Part shown: one piece after another, positions 38,020-45,880 of the stretch
Layout of the letters: each line of letters starts with the position of its first letter
How positions within the stretch are numbered: position 1 is the first letter of the stretch
Assembly (NCBI RefSeq): GCF_028768465.1
Contig: NZ_CP118225.1
Coordinates: forward strand, 1,593,001-1,657,000
From: Rhodopirellula sp. P2
Lineage (GTDB): Bacteria; Planctomycetota; Planctomycetia; Pirellulales; Pirellulaceae
DNA length: 64,000 nucleotides
Direction: 5' to 3'
The notes under the pieces: model-generated
Database searches by the model: none
What the model was told of the DNA's origin: nothing
The model's input: only the letters and a program-made list of their open reading frames with translations
Program-made: the position numbers and the translations under genes

Positions 38020-38765
38020 CGGATTCGCCAGAATTCGGAGAGCACGATCTTGTAGCCGGATTCGCCAGAATTCGGAATCACCGCGAAGTCACCCACCGAA
38101 TTCTTGGCGAATCCGGCTACGTTATCGCTGCGTAGGCCAGGTTCCACCTGGCGATGGTGATACGCTAGCCCACGATACGCTCGCGAGCGACGTTGAATCA
38201 CACGCCTCGCTTTGTTCCAAAGCATCGATTGCGGTCGCCAGGTACAACCTGGCCTACGAATCGAGGTAGCCGGATTCGCCAGAATTCGGAATCACCGCGA
38301 AGTCACCCACCGAATTCTTGGCGAATCCGGCTACGTCATCGCTGCGTAGGCCAGGTTCTACCTGGCGATGGTGATATGCTAGCCCACGATACGCTCGCGA
38401 GCGACGTTGAATCACACGTCTCGCTTTGTTCCAAAGCATCGATTGCGGTCGCCAGGTACAACCTGGCCTACGAATCGAGGTAGCCGGATTCGCCAGAATT
38501 CGGAAGGCACCGCGAAGTCACCCACCGAATTCTTGGCGAATCCGGCTACGTCATCGCTGCGTAGGCCAGGTTCTACCTGGCGATGGTGATACGCTAGCCC
38601 ACGATACGCTCGCGAGCGACGTTGAATCACACGTCTCGCTTTGTTCCAAAGCGTCGATTGCGGTCGCCAGGTACAACCTGGCCTACGAATCGAGGTAGCC
38701 GGATTCGCCAGAATTCGGAAGGCACGGCGAAGTCGCCCACCGAATTCTTGGCGAATCCGGCTACG
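38020..38765. repeat. Tandem array of 214-bp units made of two nested palindromes
   Basis: Units start at 38052, 38266, 38480 and 38695, giving periods of 214, 214 and 215. The first three are complete, the fourth is cut off at 38765, and a degenerate fragment precedes the first. Each unit holds palindrome A (GTAGCCGGATTCGCCAGAAT ... GGCGAATCCGGCTAC, about 69 bp) and palindrome B (CGTAGGCCAGGT ... ACCTGGCCTACG, about 128 bp with a spacer including GATACGCTCGCGAGCG). Copies differ by only a few bases. The array exactly fills the gap between two convergent genes. Palindrome B has a solitary half at 39941. I see no gene in it; the small open frames read the repeat. Confidence 0.95.
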
Positions 38766-38766
38766 G

Positions 38767-39927
38767 TCATTTCTGGGGGTCTTGCAGGCCCTTGTCGATC
38801 AATTCCAACTGCTTTTGAACGCGCTGCTCGACTGCTTCGGGACGGCTGAGTTCCGCGATGGAGTCACTGATTTGTTGCAACTGCTTTTCCAGTTGCTGGA
38901 TGTGCATTTGCTTCATTCGGATCTGCTCCCTTTCAAGTTCGATGAACATCGCCTTGATTCGCTCTTTGGCTTTTGATTTTGCTGCCTTCGATGCTTCGTT
39001 GTCGCCTGCTTCACTCAAACTCTTGAGCTCTCGGCCGATCTGTTGGCGAATTCTCTGAGCCTTATCGGCAGCTTTTTGAATCGAAGCAGGTCTGGATGCC
39101 GGTGGAGCGGCAAACGGATCGGCTCCCGTTTCGGCACCAAATGGATCCGATGTCTGCGGTGAGGAAGTCTTCTTGGGCGGGGACCCGCCAAACGGATCGA
39201 CGGTGGCGGGAGCAAATGGATCGGTTGCGGGCGCATCAAACGGGTTGCGGTTCATCAGTTCTTGCGAGAAGAACAGGTCGATGCGTGGCCGTCGGCGGCT
39301 GGTCTCGGACCACTCGGCCAAGTCCAACGCGATCGCGACGTGTTGTTCCATGTTGGATTTCAAGGTCGCCTGGCTTCCAACCGGGACCTGCAACCAAATG
39401 CTGCTTTGGTCTTTGGGAATGCTGAAGTCACTGGGCAGGAACGTCACACGGTTCAAACCGAATCGCAGTGCTTTCAGTCGGATCTTTCGTTTCAAAGAAT
39501 CGAGGTCTTCTTCTTTCAATCCCTCCGGCATGCGAGCGATGACATGCCGCTCGGGTTTGTCGGGGATCGAGAGCTTCATGTCCAAGTCGATCAAACCAGA
39601 AGTGGGTTTTCGATATTGGATGGCGGAGACTGAGCCGCCCCCCATGCCTCCCATTCCACCTCCGCCGTAATCGTAGTTTGGAAAACACTTCAGGACGTCC
39701 TGGACCGTCATGAAAGGTTTGGTCTCGAAGTCATAGTCGGGACCGAGAAGGATCGTGACCTTGAGAGGAAGGTTGGAAGGTGACGGAGGAGCCGTGCTCA
39801 TTCCCATGTCCATCCCCGTGCCGTCCATCCCCATGTCTCCCTGCGCCTGCAGCGAACCAGTGGGCATGGCGATACCAAGCATCGATGAGAAGACAACCGC
39901 AAACAGCAGGCTCAGTCGTGTGCACAT
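38767..39927 (-). CDS. Secreted protein of unknown function with C-terminal coiled coil
   Basis: 386 aa. The ATG at 39927 has GGAGA 7 bases upstream, one of the best ribosome-binding sites in the window, so the longer upstream frame is rejected. Signal peptide MCTRLSLLFAVVFSSMLGIA, cleaved near LQA/QG. Then a Met/Gly-rich stretch (GDMGMDGTGMDMGMSTAPP), a beta-rich middle with a GGGGMGGMGGGS loop, a low-complexity Pro/Asp/Pro-Phe region with repeated DPFA/DPFG units (about 225-275), and a long charged coiled coil to the end (AKERIKAMFIELEREQIRMK). No family recognised. Its stop abuts the palindromic array. Confidence 0.75.
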   Translation of the reverse strand: MCTRLSLLFAVVFSSMLGIAMPTGSLQAQGDMGMDGTGMDMGMSTAPPSPSNLPLKVTILLGPDYDFETKPFMTVQDVLKCFPNYDYGGGGMGGMGGGSVSAIQYRKPTSGLIDLDMKLSIPDKPERHVIARMPEGLKEEDLDSLKRKIRLKALRFGLNRVTFLPSDFSIPKDQSSIWLQVPVGSQATLKSNMEQHVAIALDLAEWSETSRRRPRIDLFFSQELMNRNPFDAPATDPFAPATVDPFGGSPPKKTSSPQTSDPFGAETGADPFAAPPASRPASIQKAADKAQRIRQQIGRELKSLSEAGDNEASKAAKSKAKERIKAMFIELEREQIRMKQMHIQQLEKQLQQISDSIAELSRPEAVEQRVQKQLELIDKGLQDPQK

Positions 39928-39940
39928 AAGATTTCTCCGA

Positions 39941-39967
39941 GTAGGCCAGGTCTCACCTGGTGATGGG
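39941..39967. repeat. Solitary palindrome-B half next to a ribosome-binding site
   Basis: GTAGGCCAGGTCTCACCTGG followed by TGATGGG matches the left part of palindrome B of the 38 kb array. It lies directly upstream of the GGAGA ribosome-binding site of the gene starting at 39927, so its AGGT/ACCT hairpin would be in the 5' untranslated region. Confidence 0.7.
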
Positions 39968-40578
39968 TTTGTTTTTCGTTCTTTATGGGGCAGATCCTTT
40001 GTGGGTTTCGGCCCGGTGCACCTCTCCCGAAACGAAGTATGGGGAGAGGTCGAGCGACGCCGTTCAGGCGTACGCGAGGGTGAGGGTCGGGCATGGGAAG
40101 CAAGGTGCATTGCCTGGACGGTCAACACTTGAGGGGTGACACCGTTCTGGACCGCGTAAGTTCTGTTGCACGACTTCGCCCCAACGGGGCAGCCCTATCA
40201 CAGCCCAGGGCGACGCCCTGGGGTGCGGCGGGAACAAGATTGCAAAGCCCCAACGGGGCGGTCCTAGCGTTTTTGCGGGACTCTCTGTTAGGGCCGCCCC
40301 GTTGGGGCTCGCGTTGGAGCGTTCGTAACGAAACCCCAGGCGATGCCTGGGGCTATCATAGAGCTGCCCCGTTGGGGCGTGGGACAGAACCAAAACCCAC
40401 GCCGCATTGTCCGTGTCGACCCTCAAGTTTTGACGGTCTTCGCGTAACTCTTCCCCATAACCCTCCCCTCGCTTCGCTCGACCCTCCCAGAGGGAGGGTG
40501 ATGATAAACGCTTGGCGAAACGGCAAGTAAAAACTGCACGACATCTTCGCTCAAGACGGCGAAGCTGAGACGATGCAC
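39968..40578. repeat. Gene-free region packed with palindromic repeats
   Basis: About 610 bases between two minus-strand genes. It contains a CCTCTCCC...GGGGAGAGG element near 40021-40050. Four GCCCC(AAC/GTT)GGGGC palindromes follow at 40178-40190, 40247-40259, 40296-40308 and 40366-40378, in two orientations, mixed with CCCAGGGCG/CGCCCTGGG-type hairpins. A CCCTCCC..GGGAGGG element lies at 40461-40500. No protein-coding gene is credible. The kinase gene ends at 40579, so some of these may serve as its terminator. Confidence 0.8.
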
Positions 40579-42045
40579 TCACGGTTGTTCCTTGACCTCG
40601 AGGCTTCGTTGCAGCGATTCGATCTGCTTCTGTATAAGTTCCAGTTGGGAATCGATCTCGGCGAACGAGGTGGTTTCGTTCTTTGTCTGATCGTCCCACA
40701 CCGATTCGGTGACCGGCCCAGCAAAGGCATACTCGGAGGCGACGGGCTCGGGTTGGGGCGAAGACGAATTGCTAGCAGGTTGCGTCTCGACGACGGTTGA
40801 TTGGCTGGTTCGGGATCGGTTCCAAACATTGATCGCCGACAATGGGATGGAAGCCAGAAGCAGAACCGTCAGTAGAATCGCGAGACGGATGTGGGGTCTT
40901 TTCGATGCCATCACTTCGCTCGGAAGAGGGATGCTGGGTTGTTGCACGTGGGCCAAGCAGGCTTCCAGCAAACGCTGCGTTTCTTCGGCGCTGCTGATTC
41001 GATTTCGTGCATCCTTGCGAAGCAATTGATCGACCAAGTGGTCCATCCAAACCGGAACACTCGCTTGGCTTTCTCGCATCGGACGATGAGGATGATCCGT
41101 GATCCGTCTGAGAATTCCGTAGCTGGTTTCCGAACGAAAGGGCGGGCGTCCTGTTGCCATCGCGTACAGAACACATCCGAGTGCAAACAGATCGCTGCGA
41201 GCATCGACCGATTCACCACGGGCTTGTTCGGGTGACATGTACTGCGGGGTTCCCGCGATCACGCCGGAGCGTGTGACGGTTGCATCATCGGCGGCGCGGG
41301 CCAAACCAAAGTCGGTCAGCATCGTTCGGTCGACGGCGGGTTCGATCAGAATGTTGGCGGGCTTGACGTCACGATGCACCAATCCTTGACGATGGGCGGC
41401 AGCGAGTGCTGCGGCGACTTGGATACCGATCCGCAGCACATCGGTGATCGGCAGTGGGCCCTCGGTGTCGATGCGTTGTTGCAGTGTTCGGCACGCCACA
41501 AACGGCATCACCAAGTAGGGCAGGGTGGCGGATTCACTGACAGACAAAATCGGCATCACGTTGGGATGCACGATCGCCGCGGTCGCTTGTGCCTCACGAA
41601 GAAAACGTTTGCGAGCCGTTCCGATCGAGGCCAAGTGCGGCGACATGACTTTGATGGCCACCGGACGATTCAGTTCCGGTTGAAAACCCTTCAGCACAAT
41701 TCCCATCCCGCCATGCCCGATCACGGATTGGACTTCGAATTCGCCGAGTTTGCCAATCGCATCGGGTTGGTCGGTTGGCTGCAGAAACGATACCGCGAAA
41801 TCGGCCAGCCAAGCCGTCTCGCTGGGTTCAGCCAACTTGGGCGTGTCGAGCGTGAAGCTGCCTGACATCGTCTCGCGGCGAAGCGATTCACGAATTGCGT
41901 GGGAGGACTCGGCAAACCGCTCGATTCTGTTTTGACAGAGCTCGCAATCATCGAGGTGCGAGGTGACATCTTCGTCGGTCAGCGCGTCGGCGTGTTCGTC
42001 GAGCACCAATCGCAGGACGTCGTCGCTGGGGTGTTGGGGTTTCAC
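40579..42045 (-). CDS. Ser/Thr protein kinase with N-terminal ZAS-like motif and C-terminal membrane helix
   Basis: 488 aa from a GTG at 42045 that overlaps the sigma-factor stop (GTGA); an AGGTGA ribosome-binding site 4 bases upstream fixes this start. Residues 29-38 read SHLDDCELCQ, an H-x3-C-x2-C pattern (H30, C34, C37) as in zinc-binding anti-sigma factors. The kinase domain follows: glycine loop IGHGGMGIV (109-117), Lys 132, HRDVKPAN with catalytic Asp 226, DFGLAR (245-250) and GTPQYMSPEQ. A membrane helix (IRLAILLTVLLLASIPLSAI) comes after about residue 380, then a polar tail ending in a short coiled coil. It probably senses the envelope and regulates the coupled ECF sigma factor, through phosphorylation or the ZAS motif; this is inference. 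Confidence 0.93.
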   Translation of the reverse strand: MKPQHPSDDVLRLVLDEHADALTDEDVTSHLDDCELCQNRIERFAESSHAIRESLRRETMSGSFTLDTPKLAEPSETAWLADFAVSFLQPTDQPDAIGKLGEFEVQSVIGHGGMGIVLKGFQPELNRPVAIKVMSPHLASIGTARKRFLREAQATAAIVHPNVMPILSVSESATLPYLVMPFVACRTLQQRIDTEGPLPITDVLRIGIQVAAALAAAHRQGLVHRDVKPANILIEPAVDRTMLTDFGLARAADDATVTRSGVIAGTPQYMSPEQARGESVDARSDLFALGCVLYAMATGRPPFRSETSYGILRRITDHPHRPMRESQASVPVWMDHLVDQLLRKDARNRISSAEETQRLLEACLAHVQQPSIPLPSEVMASKRPHIRLAILLTVLLLASIPLSAINVWNRSRTSQSTVVETQPASNSSSPQPEPVASEYAFAGPVTESVWDDQTKNETTSFAEIDSQLELIQKQIESLQRSLEVKEQP

Positions 42046-42623
42046 TGCATCACCTCGTCGAGAACCACTCGAATGCGACGCAGGATGCGGGAACGCGACA
42101 TGTAAATGCTGCCGGCGGAGACGTTCAGTTCTCCAGCGATCTCCGCAACCGGTCGGCCTTCGATCATCGTGCCCCAAAACGCTTTCCAGCTCGTGGGGGC
42201 AAATTCGGAGCGGACTTTCTCGGCCGCCCAGACAATCAATTCATGTTGGTACTGATCTTCCAACACGGGATCATCCACGGCGGGCTGTTGGTCGAGTTGC
42301 AACAGTGCGTCCGTGCCGCCCTGGCCAGTGATTTGTTTCCGCTGGCGAGCCATGTATTTGATCACGACGTTGCGAGAGACCCGGTGGACCCAACGCCGGA
42401 ACGAGGCGTCTTTGCCGTCGTCTTCGAATCCATCAATGCTGCGAGCGATCGAGATCAGGACTTGCTGGGTGACGTCGGCGACGTGCGACGGGGGCGTTCC
42501 ATGCCGGGCAACCAGGTGTTTGAGAAAGGGCTCGTACGTTTCCACAAACGACCACCAAGCCGATTGGTCTTCCGCACCGCCCAAGCGAACGATCAAGCTC
42601 GGTCGTGTCTCGGGTGAGTGCAT
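42042..42623 (-). CDS. ECF-type RNA polymerase sigma factor
   Basis: 193 aa. Sigma region 2 spans about 20-95 (WWSFVETYEPFLKHLVARHG, VADVTQQVLISIARSIDGFE, FRRWVHRVSRNVVIKYMARQ). Sigma region 4 is at about 140-190 (WKAFWGTMIEGRPVAEIAGE, LNVSAGSIYMSRSRILRRIR), with a helix-turn-helix. It lacks sigma regions 1 and 3, as expected for ECF sigma factors. Its stop overlaps the GTG start of the Ser/Thr kinase. Pairs of ECF sigma factor and Ser/Thr kinase are established as an ECF group common in planctomycetes. It starts 146 bases past the end of the eight-gene operon on the same strand; no terminator is seen between, so read-through is possible. Confidence 0.92.
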   Translation of the reverse strand: MHSPETRPSLIVRLGGAEDQSAWWSFVETYEPFLKHLVARHGTPPSHVADVTQQVLISIARSIDGFEDDGKDASFRRWVHRVSRNVVIKYMARQRKQITGQGGTDALLQLDQQPAVDDPVLEDQYQHELIVWAAEKVRSEFAPTSWKAFWGTMIEGRPVAEIAGELNVSAGSIYMSRSRILRRIRVVLDEVMQ

Positions 42624-42769
42624 GGCTGGGGACCGCCGAAAAGAAAAGCCGCATCTGCTCCACGACGTTGCTCCTGTCCGAGCGACGCTGTGAATGAAAC
42701 GTGTCGTCTAAAAAGTACAGTCCTCCACCGAGCGAGAATCTCACGCCTGTCGAAAAGTTTTTTTGAAAC

Positions 42770-45700
42770 TCAGTTTTGTTCCGCAGGCTCACCCAGCGTT
42801 TCGCGAATCGCGTCGGCCAATTGTTCGCCCAGTTTCGAGCCGCCACCGACGAAGACTCGTGTCACGGTGCCCTCCGCGTCGATCACCACGGTCTGCGGAA
42901 TCGCGTTGGCTTGGTAGCGTCCTGCCGCGACACCGTCGATGTCCATCACGACTTCGGGGCTGACCCCAATTCGGTCGAGTGTGTTGCGAATGTCTTCGGC
43001 GCTCTCCTGCAAATTGACGGCGACCAAGCGGACTTGTTCAGGATCAAATTCGGCAACGGCTTCCTCGATCACGGGCATGGCTTGCAGACAGGGGCCGCAC
43101 CAGGTCGCCCAGAAATCCAGGACCAGTGTGCGACCGGTTTGATCCGCGATTTGGAACGGTTCGCCGTCGAGTGTTTTGAGTTTGAAGTCCGGAGCAGGAT
43201 TTCCAACCAAGGGAGAGCGAGTGCCCGCCAGCGAGTCGTCCCCACCACCCGAGTCGCCGATGATGGGTTCAGGGGCGTTCACGAGCTGCCAAATGGCGTG
43301 AGGGTCGTCGGGGTTGTCACGGTCGTCGATTTGGCCGAAATACAGTTCTTCGCAGTTGGAGAGCGGCAGTCGGATCGGACCGAGGAAAAAGTTGTCACCG
43401 ATCAACGTTTGGTTGATGACACTCTCGGGAACCAAGGACAATCGGTTGCCGTCGTGCATCTTGCCTTGCACGGTCAGGACGGTGCCATCGCTCGTGTCTT
43501 CGTCAGCATTTTGTACTTCGGTATCAGCATCCGTGTCGGGGGTGTTCTCGTCTTCCGTTTCGAGTGGTGGTTTCAACCAAATGATTTGCGAGATGACGTT
43601 GCGAGGAATCGTGATCGTTTCCAACCGCGATTCCACTTTGGCAACTTCTTCCGTCAGGGTTACCAGTCGACAACGCATCATGTCGCCGTTGTTGGCGATC
43701 AAGAGGTGGGTTGGCGGGCTGTTCTTGCGATTCCGCGGAACGGTGAGCAATCGCTGGCGTTCCTGTTCATCGATGACCGGTTCCGAACCGGTCGAGTTCA
43801 GATGAATCGCACGGATTTGTTCACGCGGGAGCTTGGTTTTTTGGGTCATCCCTGATTCGAAGGTGACCTCGTTTTCGTCGATCGAAATCACTTTGCCAGG
43901 AATGACTTCTCCCGTCTTCAGGTAGATCGGTTTTCCGGCGACGGTCTTTAAGTTCGCTTGGGGATCAAAGACTTTGCTGAACACATTCCAAACCCCAGGT
44001 TTTGCGGCTGGCCGGATGGGGGCGGCCTGGCGATTTTGAGCCTGCACCACACCGTTTTGTTTTTGGACCGCTTGACGAATTTTTTGAAGCCTTTCGATAC
44101 GAAGCTCCGTCGCGGATTTCGTGGTTTCCACTTTGGGACGCAGGATCAATTTTCCGGTGACATTGGGGCGCATGACCGATGCGATGGTGCCAGCCGGTTC
44201 GAACCGAAGTGCCGTTGGTTGGCTGTCGGGTTCGGCGTCGAGCAGACGTCCATGGAGCCGTGTGCCTTCAAGTTCCAATCGCATTTGTCCCCGCAGGGAA
44301 GGGACGTTCGGTTTCGATGCTTGGAAGTCAATTGTATCGATGCTGGAAATCGGGATCGTGACTTCGCCTTGGGTCGCCTCAGCGATCACATGCAAAGACT
44401 GTTGATCGATTCGTTGCAGGCGACCGCTCAATCGCATTCCATCAAAAGTTCGGATTTGCAATTGATCGAGACTGGGCAGTTCGGGCTCGGAAGCTTCATC
44501 CGAGTCGGCTGGATCGAGGTCCACCACCATGATTTGATCGGCATGGATGGAGCGTTCTTCTTCGCCTGCTTGGAACTGCCACAAGTTATCCTCGATGCCT
44601 TTCCAGATGCCTTGGAATGCATCGCCGTTGGTCAGGTGGACCGTCGTTTTGACGCCGTTTTCGTCGGTGTTCTCGGACGCTTCAGCGGTGTCATTGGATT
44701 TTGGAGCTGGATCGGTGGCGTGCAGGACTTGCAAGGAACGGATACGAAGGGTGCCGTCGATGTTGCGGAAGTAGATGCCGGTCTGAGTAATCCGTGGCGT
44801 TTTGATGGGCAGCGTGTACTGCGTCAGTGTTTCGCCACGCATCGATTCGATCATCACGTGACGGTTGGCTTGGTCAATCTTCAAAGTCACCTGCAGCCGG
44901 TTGCCGAGTTCTTTGAGTTTCGCGATGGATTCCACCCCAGCCAGCGAACCATCCTCCCAAACGGCGACGACGTCATCGTCCCAAACTTCAATGTGGAATG
45001 CGTCGGCCCAAGTGTTTTCAGGGGATTCAGGATCGACGCCGATGGCGATGACAAAGTTCGGTTTTCCTTCCCAGGCGATGTCCAGTTCGACGCGAGCCAA
45101 TCGCGGAAGCTGGAGGTCGCGGAAAATGGTGGCCAATGCGGTGCTGGTTTCCAACGTGCCCTGGGAATCCACCCAGCTTTCAAGTCGACCGTTCGACTCC
45201 CAATCATCGCGTGATCCGGGGCCTTGGAAGACAACGGCGCGGCTATCATCCCAGCGAAAAATTTGGCGAACCTTGGCGAGAGGCAGTTCCGATGTTTCGC
45301 CTCCGGTGAGGGAAACCGTCAATGGATCGCCAACCTGGACGATATCGCCGAACAGACGATCGCCATTGAGCAGTTCCAGTGCGAACCGACCTTGGGTGGC
45401 GGTGATTTCCGAGGGAGGCGGAAAGGTGGCCGATGCCAAGGACGCGAAGGGGAAGGAAAACGGTGTGGCAAACCCCTGGTTTTGCCAGTTCACAACCGTT
45501 GGGGATTCTCCTTCGCTGATTCGTGATGCTGCGAAATTCCCTAGCACATGATCGCCATTGTTCAGTCGCAGGATCCCGGAAAAGTCATTCGCGAACAATG
45601 GAGGGGTGCACAACGCCCGGTTCAGGAAACCAAAGGCGCCCACTAGCAAGATCAGGGACACCCTCGCCGCGGTGGAAGTCCTTCGGTGCCTTTGGGAGGG

Positions 45701-45880
45701 ACGGTCCGCTTCGGGCCGGGGAGTGCGATTGCTGAGTTCAGGCTCGACCCTCCCCTCGCTTCGCTCGACCCTCCCAGTGGGAGGGTGAAGGGTGAAAACG
45801 CCGATGTTTGCAAGGTCTGAACACCGGATGAGCTTGGCGAATGGTCGTTTCATGCGATCGTGATTTTCCAAGGTTTTCAT
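42770..45880 (-). CDS. Multi-module secreted protein: Sm-like repeats, LamG-like domain, C-terminal thioredoxin (TlpA type)
   Basis: 1036 aa. The ATG at 45880 overlaps the upstream stop by 4 bases (ATGA). A second in-frame ATG at 45853 is possible. The signal/anchor (RVSLILLVGAFGFLNRALC) only begins near residue 70 because a palindromic repeat is read in frame before it (HPPTGRVERSEGRVEPE). Then come short beta modules of one pattern, NGD..x.G...(I/L)P...(I)..I.F, about eight of them (such as NGDRLFGDIVQVGDPLTVSL; NGDAFQGIWKGIEDN; FDGMRLSGRLQRIDQQSLHV; KTGEVIPGKVISIDENEVTF). A LamG/DUF1080-like jelly-roll sits between the second and third (GPGSRDDWESNGRLESWVDS to GIYFRNIDGTLRIRSLQVL). The C-terminus is a TlpA-like thioredoxin with WCGPC at 927-931. 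Last gene of the operon; probably a periplasmic thiol-redox protein. Confidence 0.85.
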   Translation of the reverse strand: MKTLENHDRMKRPFAKLIRCSDLANIGVFTLHPPTGRVERSEGRVEPELSNRTPRPEADRPSQRHRRTSTAARVSLILLVGAFGFLNRALCTPPLFANDFSGILRLNNGDHVLGNFAASRISEGESPTVVNWQNQGFATPFSFPFASLASATFPPPSEITATQGRFALELLNGDRLFGDIVQVGDPLTVSLTGGETSELPLAKVRQIFRWDDSRAVVFQGPGSRDDWESNGRLESWVDSQGTLETSTALATIFRDLQLPRLARVELDIAWEGKPNFVIAIGVDPESPENTWADAFHIEVWDDDVVAVWEDGSLAGVESIAKLKELGNRLQVTLKIDQANRHVMIESMRGETLTQYTLPIKTPRITQTGIYFRNIDGTLRIRSLQVLHATDPAPKSNDTAEASENTDENGVKTTVHLTNGDAFQGIWKGIEDNLWQFQAGEEERSIHADQIMVVDLDPADSDEASEPELPSLDQLQIRTFDGMRLSGRLQRIDQQSLHVIAEATQGEVTIPISSIDTIDFQASKPNVPSLRGQMRLELEGTRLHGRLLDAEPDSQPTALRFEPAGTIASVMRPNVTGKLILRPKVETTKSATELRIERLQKIRQAVQKQNGVVQAQNRQAAPIRPAAKPGVWNVFSKVFDPQANLKTVAGKPIYLKTGEVIPGKVISIDENEVTFESGMTQKTKLPREQIRAIHLNSTGSEPVIDEQERQRLLTVPRNRKNSPPTHLLIANNGDMMRCRLVTLTEEVAKVESRLETITIPRNVISQIIWLKPPLETEDENTPDTDADTEVQNADEDTSDGTVLTVQGKMHDGNRLSLVPESVINQTLIGDNFFLGPIRLPLSNCEELYFGQIDDRDNPDDPHAIWQLVNAPEPIIGDSGGGDDSLAGTRSPLVGNPAPDFKLKTLDGEPFQIADQTGRTLVLDFWATWCGPCLQAMPVIEEAVAEFDPEQVRLVAVNLQESAEDIRNTLDRIGVSPEVVMDIDGVAAGRYQANAIPQTVVIDAEGTVTRVFVGGGSKLGEQLADAIRETLGEPAEQN
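45746..45787. repeat. Palindromic repeat inside the 5' end of the thioredoxin-protein gene
   Basis: GACCCTCCCCTCGCTTCGCT followed by CGACCCTCCCAGTGGGAGGGTG. It is nearly the same as the intergenic copy at 40461-40500 and related to the inverted repeats around 57136 and 57612. Here it lies in the translated region ahead of the signal peptide. Confidence 0.75.

Noticed and set aside
38052-38765. Possible CRISPR array
   Set aside because: Units are 214 bp with no unique spacers; repeats are nested palindromes and whole units are nearly identical.
43958-45214. Plus-strand open frame inside the thioredoxin-protein gene
   Set aside because: Antisense shadow; the minus strand shows ordered repeats and coupling.
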